From Saprospiraceae bacterium (GTDB lineage: Bacteria; Bacteroidota; Bacteroidia; Chitinophagales; Saprospiraceae), in the NCBI GenBank assembly GCA_016710235.1, contig JADJLG010000001.1, positions 2,221,501 to 2,285,500 of the forward strand: DNA of 64,000 nucleotides, read 5' to 3'. Each line of letters begins with the position of its first letter. Position 1 is the first letter of the stretch. A program made the position numbers and the translations under genes. This document shows, piece after piece, positions 54,776 through 63,069 of the stretch. The notes under the pieces are model-generated. The model was given only the letters and a program-made list of their open reading frames with translations. It was not told the DNA's origin and searched no databases.

Positions 54776-56626
54776 ATGTATGATATTTTGCAGCTCAACG
54801 ACATGCTTGTACCTGAGCTAAAAGACATAGCCCAAAAACTGGGAATAACACATTTACAAAAGCTTTCCAAACAAGATTTGATCTACAGAATCCTGGACCA
54901 ACAAGCCTTGGCAGGAGGGAAAAAATCTGATGCTGACAATGGCTCTGACGCCGATGCAGAACCTGAATACGAGCTTTTGGAAAATGAAAATAATCTGCGC
55001 AACCGAAGGAAAAGAACCGTGCGCAAATCTGCCCCCGAAAAAATAGGAGGCAGCCACCTGACTGGACAACCACGTGTTATAGAGCAAGACAATAGCGCAC
55101 CTGTAGCTAAAAAGCCAAATCACAAGGAACAAAAACCTCAGATCGCTCAAGCAGAGACCAAGAAAGAGTTGTTCCCGGTTGATGAAACTCAAAAACAAAC
55201 CGCTGAAGATGTTAAACAGCCAAAACATGTACGCAAAGAAAAACCGGTGCGATTTGACAAGAGCAGTCCGGTAGAGAAGGAGCCAGCTGTTGAGAAAACG
55301 GTTGTCGAAACTGAATCGCAGGATTCGGCAATGGAGTCTGATCAAGCTGATAAGCCTAGAATTCATGAAAGAAAAGGGCGTGTTCAGCATCATAAAAGAC
55401 AGAATCAGGAACAAGAGGTTTTCGAACCTGTCAACGATATTTCAGGACCACTGGAAGCCAAGCAACAAGTAGAAGCCAAACCGGCTGTGCCGCTGTTTAA
55501 TGTAGACCTTGAAGGCCTGGTTGAGGGACTGGGAGTTCTGGAAATGATGCAAGAAGGATATGGATTCCTCCGCAGCGGAGATTATAATTATTTGTCATCA
55601 CCGGATGATGTTTATGTTTCTCCTTCGCAAATCAAACTTTTTGGCTTGAAAACCGGAGATACTGTACAAGGTGCTGTTCGGCCTCCAAAAGAAGGTGAGA
55701 AGTATTTCGCATTGCTCAAAGTGTCAAAAATTAACGGCCTTGATCCTAGTATGATCCGAGATCGGATTCCGTTCGACTTTTTGACTCCTCTATTTCCCAA
55801 TGAAAAGTTCAAATTGATCAATCGATCCGGTAAAGATTATGGCAATCGGATGATAGACCTTTTCACGCCAATAGGTAAGGGTCAGAGAGGGCTCATCGTC
55901 GCACAACCTAAAACAGGAAAGACCTTCCTGCTCAAGGATATTGCCAATGCCATTTCAGCCAATCATCCGGAATGTTATATGATCGTTTTACTGGTAGATG
56001 AGCGTCCGGAAGAGGTAACCGATATGAAGAGGAGCGTCAATGCTGAAGTGATTTCTTCAACCTTTGACGAACCTGCTGACAATCACGTAAGAGTAGCCAA
56101 TATCGTACTTGAGAAAGCCAAACGCATGGTCGAATGCGGCCACGATGTAGTAATCTTGTTGGATTCAATTACAAGATTGGCAAGAGCCTACAATACTGTC
56201 GCTCCTTCTTCAGGAAAAGTATTGTCAGGAGGTGTTGAAGCCAATGCATTGCAAAAACCAAAGAAATTTTTTGGCGCAGCCAGAAAAATTGAGAATGGTG
56301 GATCATTGACCATACTTGCTACCGCATTGATCGATACAGGAAGTAAAATGGATGGAGTGATTTTTGAGGAGTTCAAAGGAACGGGTAATATGGAGTTGCA
56401 ACTCGATAGAACTTTGGCCAACAAGCGATTGTACCCATCTATCGACCTTACAAAATCCAGTACCAGAAGAGAAGATCTTCTCCTTGACGAATCCATCATA
56501 CAGAAAATGTTCGTGCTGCGTAACCATCTCGCAGACATGAAACCTGAAGAAGCCATAGAATTCATCAAAAAACATATGGTCGGTACCTTGACGAATGAAG
56601 ATTTTCTGATTTCGATGAATAGTTAA
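54776..56626 (+). CDS. rho: Transcription termination factor Rho with long N-terminal insert
   Basis: Rho is a hexameric RNA translocase that ends transcription. The 616-residue protein starts with the Rho N-domain (LVPELKDIAQKLGITHLQKLSKQDLIYRIL). A charged, low-complexity insert of about 170-190 residues rich in Lys, Glu and Gln follows (about 50-240). The cold-shock RNA-binding domain is next (YGFLRSGDYNYLSSPDDVYVSPSQIK), then the ATPase core with Walker A AQPKTGKTFLLKDIA, Walker B ILLDSITRLARAYN and the Q/R loops. Such inserts are known in several phyla, including Bacteroidota. Long-leader autoregulation is possible. Confidence 0.97.
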   Translation: MYDILQLNDMLVPELKDIAQKLGITHLQKLSKQDLIYRILDQQALAGGKKSDADNGSDADAEPEYELLENENNLRNRRKRTVRKSAPEKIGGSHLTGQPRVIEQDNSAPVAKKPNHKEQKPQIAQAETKKELFPVDETQKQTAEDVKQPKHVRKEKPVRFDKSSPVEKEPAVEKTVVETESQDSAMESDQADKPRIHERKGRVQHHKRQNQEQEVFEPVNDISGPLEAKQQVEAKPAVPLFNVDLEGLVEGLGVLEMMQEGYGFLRSGDYNYLSSPDDVYVSPSQIKLFGLKTGDTVQGAVRPPKEGEKYFALLKVSKINGLDPSMIRDRIPFDFLTPLFPNEKFKLINRSGKDYGNRMIDLFTPIGKGQRGLIVAQPKTGKTFLLKDIANAISANHPECYMIVLLVDERPEEVTDMKRSVNAEVISSTFDEPADNHVRVANIVLEKAKRMVECGHDVVILLDSITRLARAYNTVAPSSGKVLSGGVEANALQKPKKFFGAARKIENGGSLTILATALIDTGSKMDGVIFEEFKGTGNMELQLDRTLANKRLYPSIDLTKSSTRREDLLLDESIIQKMFVLRNHLADMKPEEAIEFIKKHMVGTLTNEDFLISMNS

Positions 56627-56656
56627 ACAAACCACTAGTATTTAATAAGAATTTTG

Positions 56657-56664
56657 TATCTTTG
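56657..56664 (+). promoter_or_regulatory. Bacteroidota -7 box (TATCTTTG) for rpmH
   Basis: This exact TAnnTTTG match lies 35 bases before the rpmH ATG and would give a leader of about 30 bases. No normal -33 TTTG is seen. Confidence 0.55.
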
Positions 56665-56699
56665 CGTTCCTTTAAAAAAGCTGACTTAAAAATTGTATC

Positions 56700-56855
56700 A
56701 TGAAACGTACTTTTCAGCCATCCAGAAGAAAAAGAGCTAACAAACACGGTTTTCGCTCCAGAATGAAGTCTAAAAATGGACGCAAAGTTCTTGCGAGACG
56801 TAGAAGCCGTGGCCGCGTAAGGCTGACTGTTTCCAGCGAAAGCAGCTTGAAGTAA
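56700..56855 (+). CDS. rpmH: 50S ribosomal protein bL34
   Basis: bL34 is a small, basic ribosomal protein. The 51-residue product starts MKRTFQPSRRKRANKHGFRS and continues with RMKSKNGRKVLARRRSRGR, the universal bL34 pattern, followed by a short Ser-rich tail (LTVSSESSLK) longer than the usual end. It has its own promoter box and lies 11 bp before rnpA, the conserved rpmH-rnpA arrangement. Unlike in many bacteria, dnaA is not adjacent. Confidence 0.97.
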   Translation: MKRTFQPSRRKRANKHGFRSRMKSKNGRKVLARRRSRGRVRLTVSSESSLK

Positions 56856-56866
56856 GCTGGTTTGCT

Positions 56867-57265
56867 ATGAAAACAGACGAGACTCCTCGGATGAGTTTCG
56901 GCAAAGCCCTACGACTTCGCTCTACCAAGTCAATCGATGCCCTTTTTTCCGAAGGCTCGATGATGCAATCTTCACCACTTCTACTGAAATACAATCAAAG
57001 CAACAGGCAAGACCTCAGTCCTGTACAATTTGTATTCGCCGTATCCAAAAAAAAGCACCCCAAAGCAAGCACCCGCAATACCATCAAAAGAAGAATGAAA
57101 GAAGCGTGCCGACGCAATCTTCACCTGCTGCAGCTTCCACTAGCTGAGTTCAAAATGGATATTGCAATCATTTATACCCCAACCAAATCTTTGCCCTATA
57201 CAGCAATTGAGAAAGCTATTATATCAATTTTTTTGCGCTTGTCAGACTTACTCCTCAAGACTTAA
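56867..57265 (+). CDS. rnpA: Ribonuclease P protein component
   Basis: RnpA is the protein subunit that assists the RNase P RNA in maturing tRNA 5' ends. The 132-residue protein has the RNR motif STRNTIKRRMKEACRR, the basic signature of the family, and FVFAVSKKKHPKAS ahead of it. The first 20 residues before LRLRSTKSIDALFSEG vary in the family. It follows rpmH by 11 bp. The yidD and yidC genes, often next, are not here. Confidence 0.93.
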   Translation: MKTDETPRMSFGKALRLRSTKSIDALFSEGSMMQSSPLLLKYNQSNRQDLSPVQFVFAVSKKKHPKASTRNTIKRRMKEACRRNLHLLQLPLAEFKMDIAIIYTPTKSLPYTAIEKAIISIFLRLSDLLLKT

Positions 57266-57472
57266 ACAGTTGCCCTTACATTGAGGGTAAACCAGACTGA
57301 CTTGTATTTACACCCGGATTTTCAGTTGAGATTCGTCGTGTTAGACAAATTAATCAGTAGATAATTTGACTTGCGATAGAATACAGCTGAAAACTTGAGT
57401 TTAAGAACTTCTTAACGAATGGAAATTAAACTAGGAGGGTGATTGTCTGTCAGACTATTAAATTCTATTAAA

Positions 57473-57907
57473 ATGAAAACTTCTGCAATCTCTTCCAAAT
57501 CAATTCTTAATCTAGGAGTGATTTTACTTTTTGTGACTGCGTTTTCTTGCAAACAGCAGAACCAACTGATGAAGCCTGCATCTGCTTCAAACGTTCAGAT
57601 TCAGAAGAAAACTAATTCTTTTTCAATGATTAAAATTGTAAAGAAGAAAACCTCAGCCAAAACTGCAAAAACTTCTGTAGAGGAAGCTGACCAGGTTGTA
57701 GTGAGCAAAAGCAATACAGACACCAAAGTCACCGACCAGGCTAATAAAGAAGATCAGGTGGTCATTATAGCCGATAATAAACAAAGCCAGACCAAAACAC
57801 AAAACAAAGAGAGAGAAATCGAAATAGACACAAGCGAATTCGATCAAATATTGGTGGATCAAACGCATGAAGTTGAGATTGATACTTCTGAATTGGAACT
57901 GAAATAG
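57473..57907 (+). CDS. Small lipoprotein with charged, low-complexity tail
   Basis: I do not recognise a family. The 144-residue protein (ATG at 57473) has a signal peptide and a likely lipobox (VTAFSC, Cys at about 26). The remainder is Lys/Thr/Gln/Glu-rich and probably disordered. It ends with two near-identical acidic units, EIDTSEFDQILVDQTH and EIDTSELELK, which look like a small internal repeat. It stands alone between rnpA and the alpha/beta hydrolase gene. Confidence 0.6.
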   Translation: MKTSAISSKSILNLGVILLFVTAFSCKQQNQLMKPASASNVQIQKKTNSFSMIKIVKKKTSAKTAKTSVEEADQVVVSKSNTDTKVTDQANKEDQVVIIADNKQSQTKTQNKEREIEIDTSEFDQILVDQTHEVEIDTSELELK

Positions 57908-57970
57908 ACTGGTATCTTTTCAAATCCTTGATGCGAAAGGCTTATCTTCGTCCATCCAATTTTCCCCAAG

Positions 57971-58786
57971 ATGAGCTGGTCCTGGAAGCGAACGATTATA
58001 CTGATCATGAGTGTGGCGATGCTCTATGTGGTAGGCGTATTGTACCTGTATATTTTTATTGACCACATCGTATTTCAACCCCGGCATCTAGCACAGAATC
58101 AAAGTCCTGTATTTACGAATTCGGCAAAGCATGTTATCCTAAGCCATCCGGACAAAGAAGTCATAGACAACTACCATTTTATTCAGAAAGCGGGGACTTC
58201 TAAAGGTTGTATGATTTTTTTTCATGGCTACAAAGGAAATATCGACGACTGGAACGCGTATATAGATTATTTCTACGATCAGGGTTACGATGTATTTGCT
58301 CCTGAATACCGGGGTTACGGAAGATCTGCTTACAATTCTTCCGAGATTCATATGTATGAAGATGCTACCCTCGCAATGGCTTATGTTAGAAAGCAATACA
58401 GGGAAGATAGTATCTTGGTATATGGAGTAGATATAGGAGCAGTAGTTGCAGCCTATACTAATATGAGTATACCCAACAGGATGACAGTTCTTGAAAATCC
58501 TGTTTATGGGATTAAAAATTGGCTTTACAAGAAATTTCCGGCATTGTGGTTGCATCTGGAGCTCAAGTACGACTTTATCATACAAGAGTATTTACCCAAT
58601 GCGATCAGCCCTACTTTTATTTTGGCTTCTAAAAAGAACGAGTTTGCTACACAATCAGAACTGAATCAAATGCGAAATCAACTTAAAGACCGCAATAAGT
58701 TCAGCTGGATTGACCAAACCAATATTGAAAATGATAAACAATTTCCACCTATTGAGCAACTCAATTTGATCCTCTCCTACGAATGA
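57971..58786 (+). CDS. Membrane-anchored alpha/beta-hydrolase-fold protein with Asp at the nucleophile position
   Basis: The 271-residue protein has one N-terminal membrane segment (about 8-32), then an alpha/beta-hydrolase fold like the ABHD13/17 group. FFHGYKGNIDDW is the oxyanion loop and FAPEYRGYGRS the typical following segment. The nucleophile elbow, normally GxSxG, reads YGVDIGA, with Asp154 where Ser is expected. I see no convincing C-terminal catalytic His. It may be an inactive scaffold or use an Asp nucleophile; inactivity is more likely. It lies 22 bp before trmB. Confidence 0.8.
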   Translation: MSWSWKRTIILIMSVAMLYVVGVLYLYIFIDHIVFQPRHLAQNQSPVFTNSAKHVILSHPDKEVIDNYHFIQKAGTSKGCMIFFHGYKGNIDDWNAYIDYFYDQGYDVFAPEYRGYGRSAYNSSEIHMYEDATLAMAYVRKQYREDSILVYGVDIGAVVAAYTNMSIPNRMTVLENPVYGIKNWLYKKFPALWLHLELKYDFIIQEYLPNAISPTFILASKKNEFATQSELNQMRNQLKDRNKFSWIDQTNIENDKQFPPIEQLNLILSYE

Positions 58787-58808
58787 ATTTACCTGTCTTC
58801 TGAAACCC

Positions 58809-59507
58809 ATGGGAAAACGGACAAAACTTGAAAAATTTGCAGAGAACCTTCAACTGCCCAATGTTTTTGAAAATTTTGAATTTAAGCTGCCGGCACTTTA
58901 CAAATCCCTGGGAGAAAAAGTAGATTTCAAAGGGACCTGGAAGTCAGCTTACTTTCAGAATGCAAAGCCTCTGGTGATTGAGCTCGCCTGTGGTAGGGGT
59001 GAGTATTCGTGCGCCCTTGCTGCCAGATATCCGGAAAAGAATTTTATTGGAATTGATATCAAGGGAGCACGAATATGGGAAGGTGCCAAGAAAGCGATGG
59101 ATAAACAACTGCATAATGTCTGTTTCGTAAGATCGCGCATCGAGTTACTGGCGGCATTCTTTTCGCCTTCGGAAGTAGATGAATTGTGGATCACCTTTCC
59201 GGATCCATTTTTGAAAAAAAGCCGTTCCAACAAAAGACTGACTTCTTCACCTTTTCTGGACCTTTATACCTCGTATTTAAAGCCATCAGCTCTTTTGCAC
59301 CTCAAAACCAACAATGACACTCTATATCAATTCTCCCTGGAAACTATTTCTTCGCACCCAGGATTTAAAATTCTTCTTCATCATCATGATATTTATCAAT
59401 CAGAACTTCCGGGGATTGAAGACATGGATATTCGGACTTACTATGAAAAAAAACATCTGTTAGCAGGAAAATCGATCAAATATATTCGATTTCAATTCTG
59501 CGGTTAA
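58809..59507 (+). CDS. trmB: tRNA (guanine-N7-)-methyltransferase
   Basis: TrmB methylates G46 of many tRNAs using SAM. The 232-residue protein has VIELACGRGEYSCALA (SAM-binding motif I), FIGIDIKGARIW, and the signature LWITFPDPFLKKSRSNKRLTS, near the C-terminus DIRTYYEKKHLLAGKSIKYIRF. The N-terminus is longer than in some relatives. It follows the hydrolase-fold gene closely and may be co-transcribed. Confidence 0.95.
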   Translation: MGKRTKLEKFAENLQLPNVFENFEFKLPALYKSLGEKVDFKGTWKSAYFQNAKPLVIELACGRGEYSCALAARYPEKNFIGIDIKGARIWEGAKKAMDKQLHNVCFVRSRIELLAAFFSPSEVDELWITFPDPFLKKSRSNKRLTSSPFLDLYTSYLKPSALLHLKTNNDTLYQFSLETISSHPGFKILLHHHDIYQSELPGIEDMDIRTYYEKKHLLAGKSIKYIRFQFCG

Positions 59508-59565
59508 TGGATTCATTGCCAGCTACTCAGCAATCAAATATATTATTAAAATATATAATATATAA

Positions 59566-59595
59566 TTGCATATATTGAAAATTGGAGTAACTTTG
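59566..59595 (+). promoter_or_regulatory. Promoter (TTG-N19-TAACTTTG) of the M36 protease gene
   Basis: TTG at 59566-59568 and TAACTTTG at 59588-59595 have the ideal 19-base spacing of Bacteroidota promoters. The ATG is at 59615, so the leader would be about 14 bases. This is the best promoter match in the window. Confidence 0.7.
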
Positions 59596-59614
59596 AGCTA
59601 AAGATAGGTGAAGA

Positions 59615-62600
59615 ATGAAATTTGGCTTTTTCAGTCTGGCTTTCTCGTTCGGTATATATTTAAGTGCGCAATCTGTAACGTGGGATTGGTGTGCGATGGC
59701 ACAGCATGAATTCCAAATACAAGCCTCCGGCCCAAATTTAGAATGTGACATTACGGATGCGTACTGGGACAAAAATTCTGCGGTCTGGCATGTTTATTTA
59801 TCCCAAAAAGCATTTGGTTATGTGATTGAGCCTCAACGTTTGGCCATGCATATCGATGCACAAGGGACAGTGCTCTTCAAAACCGGAGTTGCTGTAAAGA
59901 AACTTTCGGAGAAGATCACAGCCAACAGCTTCAGAAATACCGAGATCAGTATTGCCGGTGCTTACCTCAAAAGCGTACTCCACTCAGAAGTTGCGCTGCA
60001 GCAGATCAATACAAGGACAGATGAGGCTGCGCGACTTCAGGTCAATAGTTCTCAGACAGAGATTATAGAATCACAAAAGGCTTTCTATTACGATGAGAAT
60101 ACCGGGCAGTTGATTGCTGCTTTTAAACTGGTATGGCAGCGCCCGGATGAACATTCTGTGCAACAAATTATCGTTGCAGACGAAGATGTAACTGTACTCC
60201 AACATTCTGAGCGGGTGCTTTCCTGCGAGCTTATTCCCGGACAGTTCAGCATGAATCAAAACCGTATCGTTTCAGTTTCTGCGCCATTTGCGGCACCTGA
60301 CGCATCCTATCGCGTATTTGCTCAACCGACAGAAAGTCCATCTCATGGTTCTCGTACATTAATAGTTAATCCTCATCTTCTCAATCCGGATGCAAGTCCA
60401 TTGGGTTGGCATGATGACGGCTCAGGAAGCTCCACATACACTCGTGGTAACAATTGCTTGTCATATGAAGATCGTGACGCGAACAATGCACCGGAGGCTG
60501 ACAGCAATTTTGCAGATGGTGGGGCCGATCTGCGATTTGACTTCCCATTGCATATAGATACTATTCCTGAAATCAATAAGGATGCCTCAGTTAGCAATCT
60601 CTTTTATTGGAACAATATCATGCATGATGTATGGCATCGATATGGATTTGATGAGCTTTCAGGGAATTTTCAAGCGGACAATTTTTATAGAGGTGGACTA
60701 TCCGGTGATCGTGTGAAAGCAGAAACGCTGGATGATATTTGGGAAGCCCGAAACAATGCAAATTTTTATACTCCCTCGGATGGCACATCTCCCGTCATGC
60801 AGATGTATGTCTGGCAACAACCCGTGTATGACACGATAATTTGCAGCACGCTCAGTGGTTTCAAAAGAAAAGTACCCTACATACAAGCTACAGTTTCTAA
60901 ACCTTTGAAATCACCATTTACCGGAACCGTGGTTTTGGCAGATGACGGGTCTTCTGCACCCCAATGTGCATGTGAAGCATTGAAAAATGGTGCATTGGTC
61001 AAGGGAAAAATTGTTTTGATAGACCGTGGTATCTGTACCTTTAATGCGAAGATAGCAAGGGCAATTGCCGCCGGTGCAACAGGCGTCATCATTGCCAACA
61101 ATGTGAATACGGCTCCCTTTGTAATCTCTGGCTATCTCTCATCGGCTGGAGTTCCTGTGGTGATGATTAGCCAGCAAGACGGCGATTGGCTCAAATCGAA
61201 GTTGTCAGACACTCTCTCTGCACAAATTCTTCCGACTTCAAAGAAACTCATCCAAACTTCCTCAGCTACAATCGAGTTATCCCAGGCTGATTTTGGGGTA
61301 GGAATACCGAAGTATTTATCAGCAGAAGCCATTCTGGTGAGAGATCTTTGGGCACCATGGAGCGACGCTTGCGACTCCATAGTGAATTCCTCAGAACTTC
61401 AAGGCAATATTGCCCTGATCGACAAGGCCAACTGTTATCCAGATTTGCAAGCCTTGCATGCTCAGAAAGCAGGTGCAGTAGCAGTAGTCATGATGAGCGA
61501 TTCAGACGAATATCCGTCATCTCTTGACAATAGTTCATACGGAAGTTTGATCCAAATTCCTGTCATGCAGGTTTCTGCTACAGATGCAGCCATTTTGATG
61601 CAGCATCTAAACAAGCCTGTATCGATAGAAAATCGATTACCTCCTTTGCTTGATGGCTCGTTTGATGCCGGGATTATCTGTCACGAATACGCTCATGGTA
61701 TCTCCAATCGGCTCACCGGCGGACCCTCAACTGTCAGCTGTCTGGACAATGTGGAGCAGGCCGGAGAAGGCTGGAGCGACTATTTTGGTCTTTTCATGAC
61801 CTCTCGCCCGTCGGATTATCCTTATCTCAATCGAGGAGTAGGTACTTGGCCTTCTGGTCATCCTCAAGCAGGCATCGGTGTGAGACCTACGCCTTACAAT
61901 GTTGACCTCAAGATAGATCCTGCTGATTATTCACAACTGAATGACTTGCAGATCATTTCACAACCACACGGGATAGGATACATCTGGTGCTCAATGTTGT
62001 GGGATTTACATTGGGCTTTTATCAAAACATACGGCAACGAGCAGAATGTGTACAACAGCGGCTCTTCTAAAGGAAATATAAAAGTGGCGCGATTGGTGAT
62101 GGAGGGCTTAAAATTGCAAACCTGTAGTCCCGGATTTGTCGATTCTAGAAATGCGATTTTGAAAGCAGACAGCTTGCTTTTTGGCGGGGCCAATTCATGT
62201 ATAATTTGGAATGTGTTTGCGAGAAGGGGATTGGGTTTTAGTGCAAATCAAGGCAGCAGTTTCAGGCGTAATGACGGCGTGGCTGCATACAATCTGCCAC
62301 CCGGCTGTGTCAAAATGAACGAATCCGAATTATTCGGGAGCATAGTCCTGGCAGCAGAGGACTTGTCACTGTATAGCACGGCATTGCAAGACGCAATCCG
62401 TTTATCCTGGACAATAGACCCCTCTCTCCGAAATCTCCCCTGGAAGCTCGTAAGAAGGGCTGAGGGACAATCAGATGAAATGATTGTAGCAGAAGGAGAC
62501 GATGCTCATGAAACTTTGGCTTATGTTGATGTCAAAGTCTCCAAATCAAAGCGATATCATTATCAGATCCGATTCTTCAAGAATGACGTAGAAGTGCGAT

Positions 62601-62887
62601 CCGACTGGGTCACAGCAATTCTAAAGCAGGACAGGTCCTCAGTAATTTGGAGTTTGTATCCAAACCCTGCACATGATTTCATCTTATTAAAGTCAAAACA
62701 TCCGATTGGCAGCAGAATGAGGATCAGCTTGTATGAAATGGATGGGAAACTGATTGATCAGAATTTTTTTTACAAAGGATCTGAAAGTGAGTTTAGGATC
62801 AATATTTCAGATCTTATACCCGGACATTATGTGGTACAATGTATCGGGAGTGGCGGTTCAGAAAATCTGGTTTTTGAGAAAAAGTAG
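59615..62887 (+). CDS. Secreted M36 (fungalysin-type) metalloprotease with two PA-like inserts and T9SS sorting tail
   Basis: The 1090-residue protein has a signal peptide ending LSAQ, then a pro-region to about residue 230. The M36 catalytic part starts near residue 265 and is interrupted by PA-like domains at about 422-545 and 565-665. The zinc motif HEYAH is at 690-694 and the third ligand lies in EGWSDYFG near 720. The C-terminal 80 residues (from LYPNPAHDFILL) form a type A sorting domain. Secreted peptidases of this type digest protein in the environment. Two PA-like inserts are unusual for the family. Confidence 0.92.
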   Translation: MKFGFFSLAFSFGIYLSAQSVTWDWCAMAQHEFQIQASGPNLECDITDAYWDKNSAVWHVYLSQKAFGYVIEPQRLAMHIDAQGTVLFKTGVAVKKLSEKITANSFRNTEISIAGAYLKSVLHSEVALQQINTRTDEAARLQVNSSQTEIIESQKAFYYDENTGQLIAAFKLVWQRPDEHSVQQIIVADEDVTVLQHSERVLSCELIPGQFSMNQNRIVSVSAPFAAPDASYRVFAQPTESPSHGSRTLIVNPHLLNPDASPLGWHDDGSGSSTYTRGNNCLSYEDRDANNAPEADSNFADGGADLRFDFPLHIDTIPEINKDASVSNLFYWNNIMHDVWHRYGFDELSGNFQADNFYRGGLSGDRVKAETLDDIWEARNNANFYTPSDGTSPVMQMYVWQQPVYDTIICSTLSGFKRKVPYIQATVSKPLKSPFTGTVVLADDGSSAPQCACEALKNGALVKGKIVLIDRGICTFNAKIARAIAAGATGVIIANNVNTAPFVISGYLSSAGVPVVMISQQDGDWLKSKLSDTLSAQILPTSKKLIQTSSATIELSQADFGVGIPKYLSAEAILVRDLWAPWSDACDSIVNSSELQGNIALIDKANCYPDLQALHAQKAGAVAVVMMSDSDEYPSSLDNSSYGSLIQIPVMQVSATDAAILMQHLNKPVSIENRLPPLLDGSFDAGIICHEYAHGISNRLTGGPSTVSCLDNVEQAGEGWSDYFGLFMTSRPSDYPYLNRGVGTWPSGHPQAGIGVRPTPYNVDLKIDPADYSQLNDLQIISQPHGIGYIWCSMLWDLHWAFIKTYGNEQNVYNSGSSKGNIKVARLVMEGLKLQTCSPGFVDSRNAILKADSLLFGGANSCIIWNVFARRGLGFSANQGSSFRRNDGVAAYNLPPGCVKMNESELFGSIVLAAEDLSLYSTALQDAIRLSWTIDPSLRNLPWKLVRRAEGQSDEMIVAEGDDAHETLAYVDVKVSKSKRYHYQIRFFKNDVEVRSDWVTAILKQDRSSVIWSLYPNPAHDFILLKSKHPIGSRMRISLYEMDGKLIDQNFFYKGSESEFRINISDLIPGHYVVQCIGSGGSENLVFEKK

Positions 62888-63069
62888 TTTGACCTAAATG
62901 ATGATGTTTGTAAAGACCTCATCAGGAATTTCTCGTTCCAATGATGATGATTTTCAACTATCAATTTACAGCTTTTATTGTGGTGGTGCCGCAGTGGATT
63001 GGCTTGAGAATCGAAGTTTAAAGTGGATGATCTATATTTAAAATACTACTCATTCCAACAATCAACAAC

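Noticed and set aside
54854..55414. Long open frame antisense to the low-complexity part of rho
   Set aside because: It mirrors the Lys/Glu/Gln-rich insert of rho, giving a Phe/Leu/Ser-rich product without any motif.
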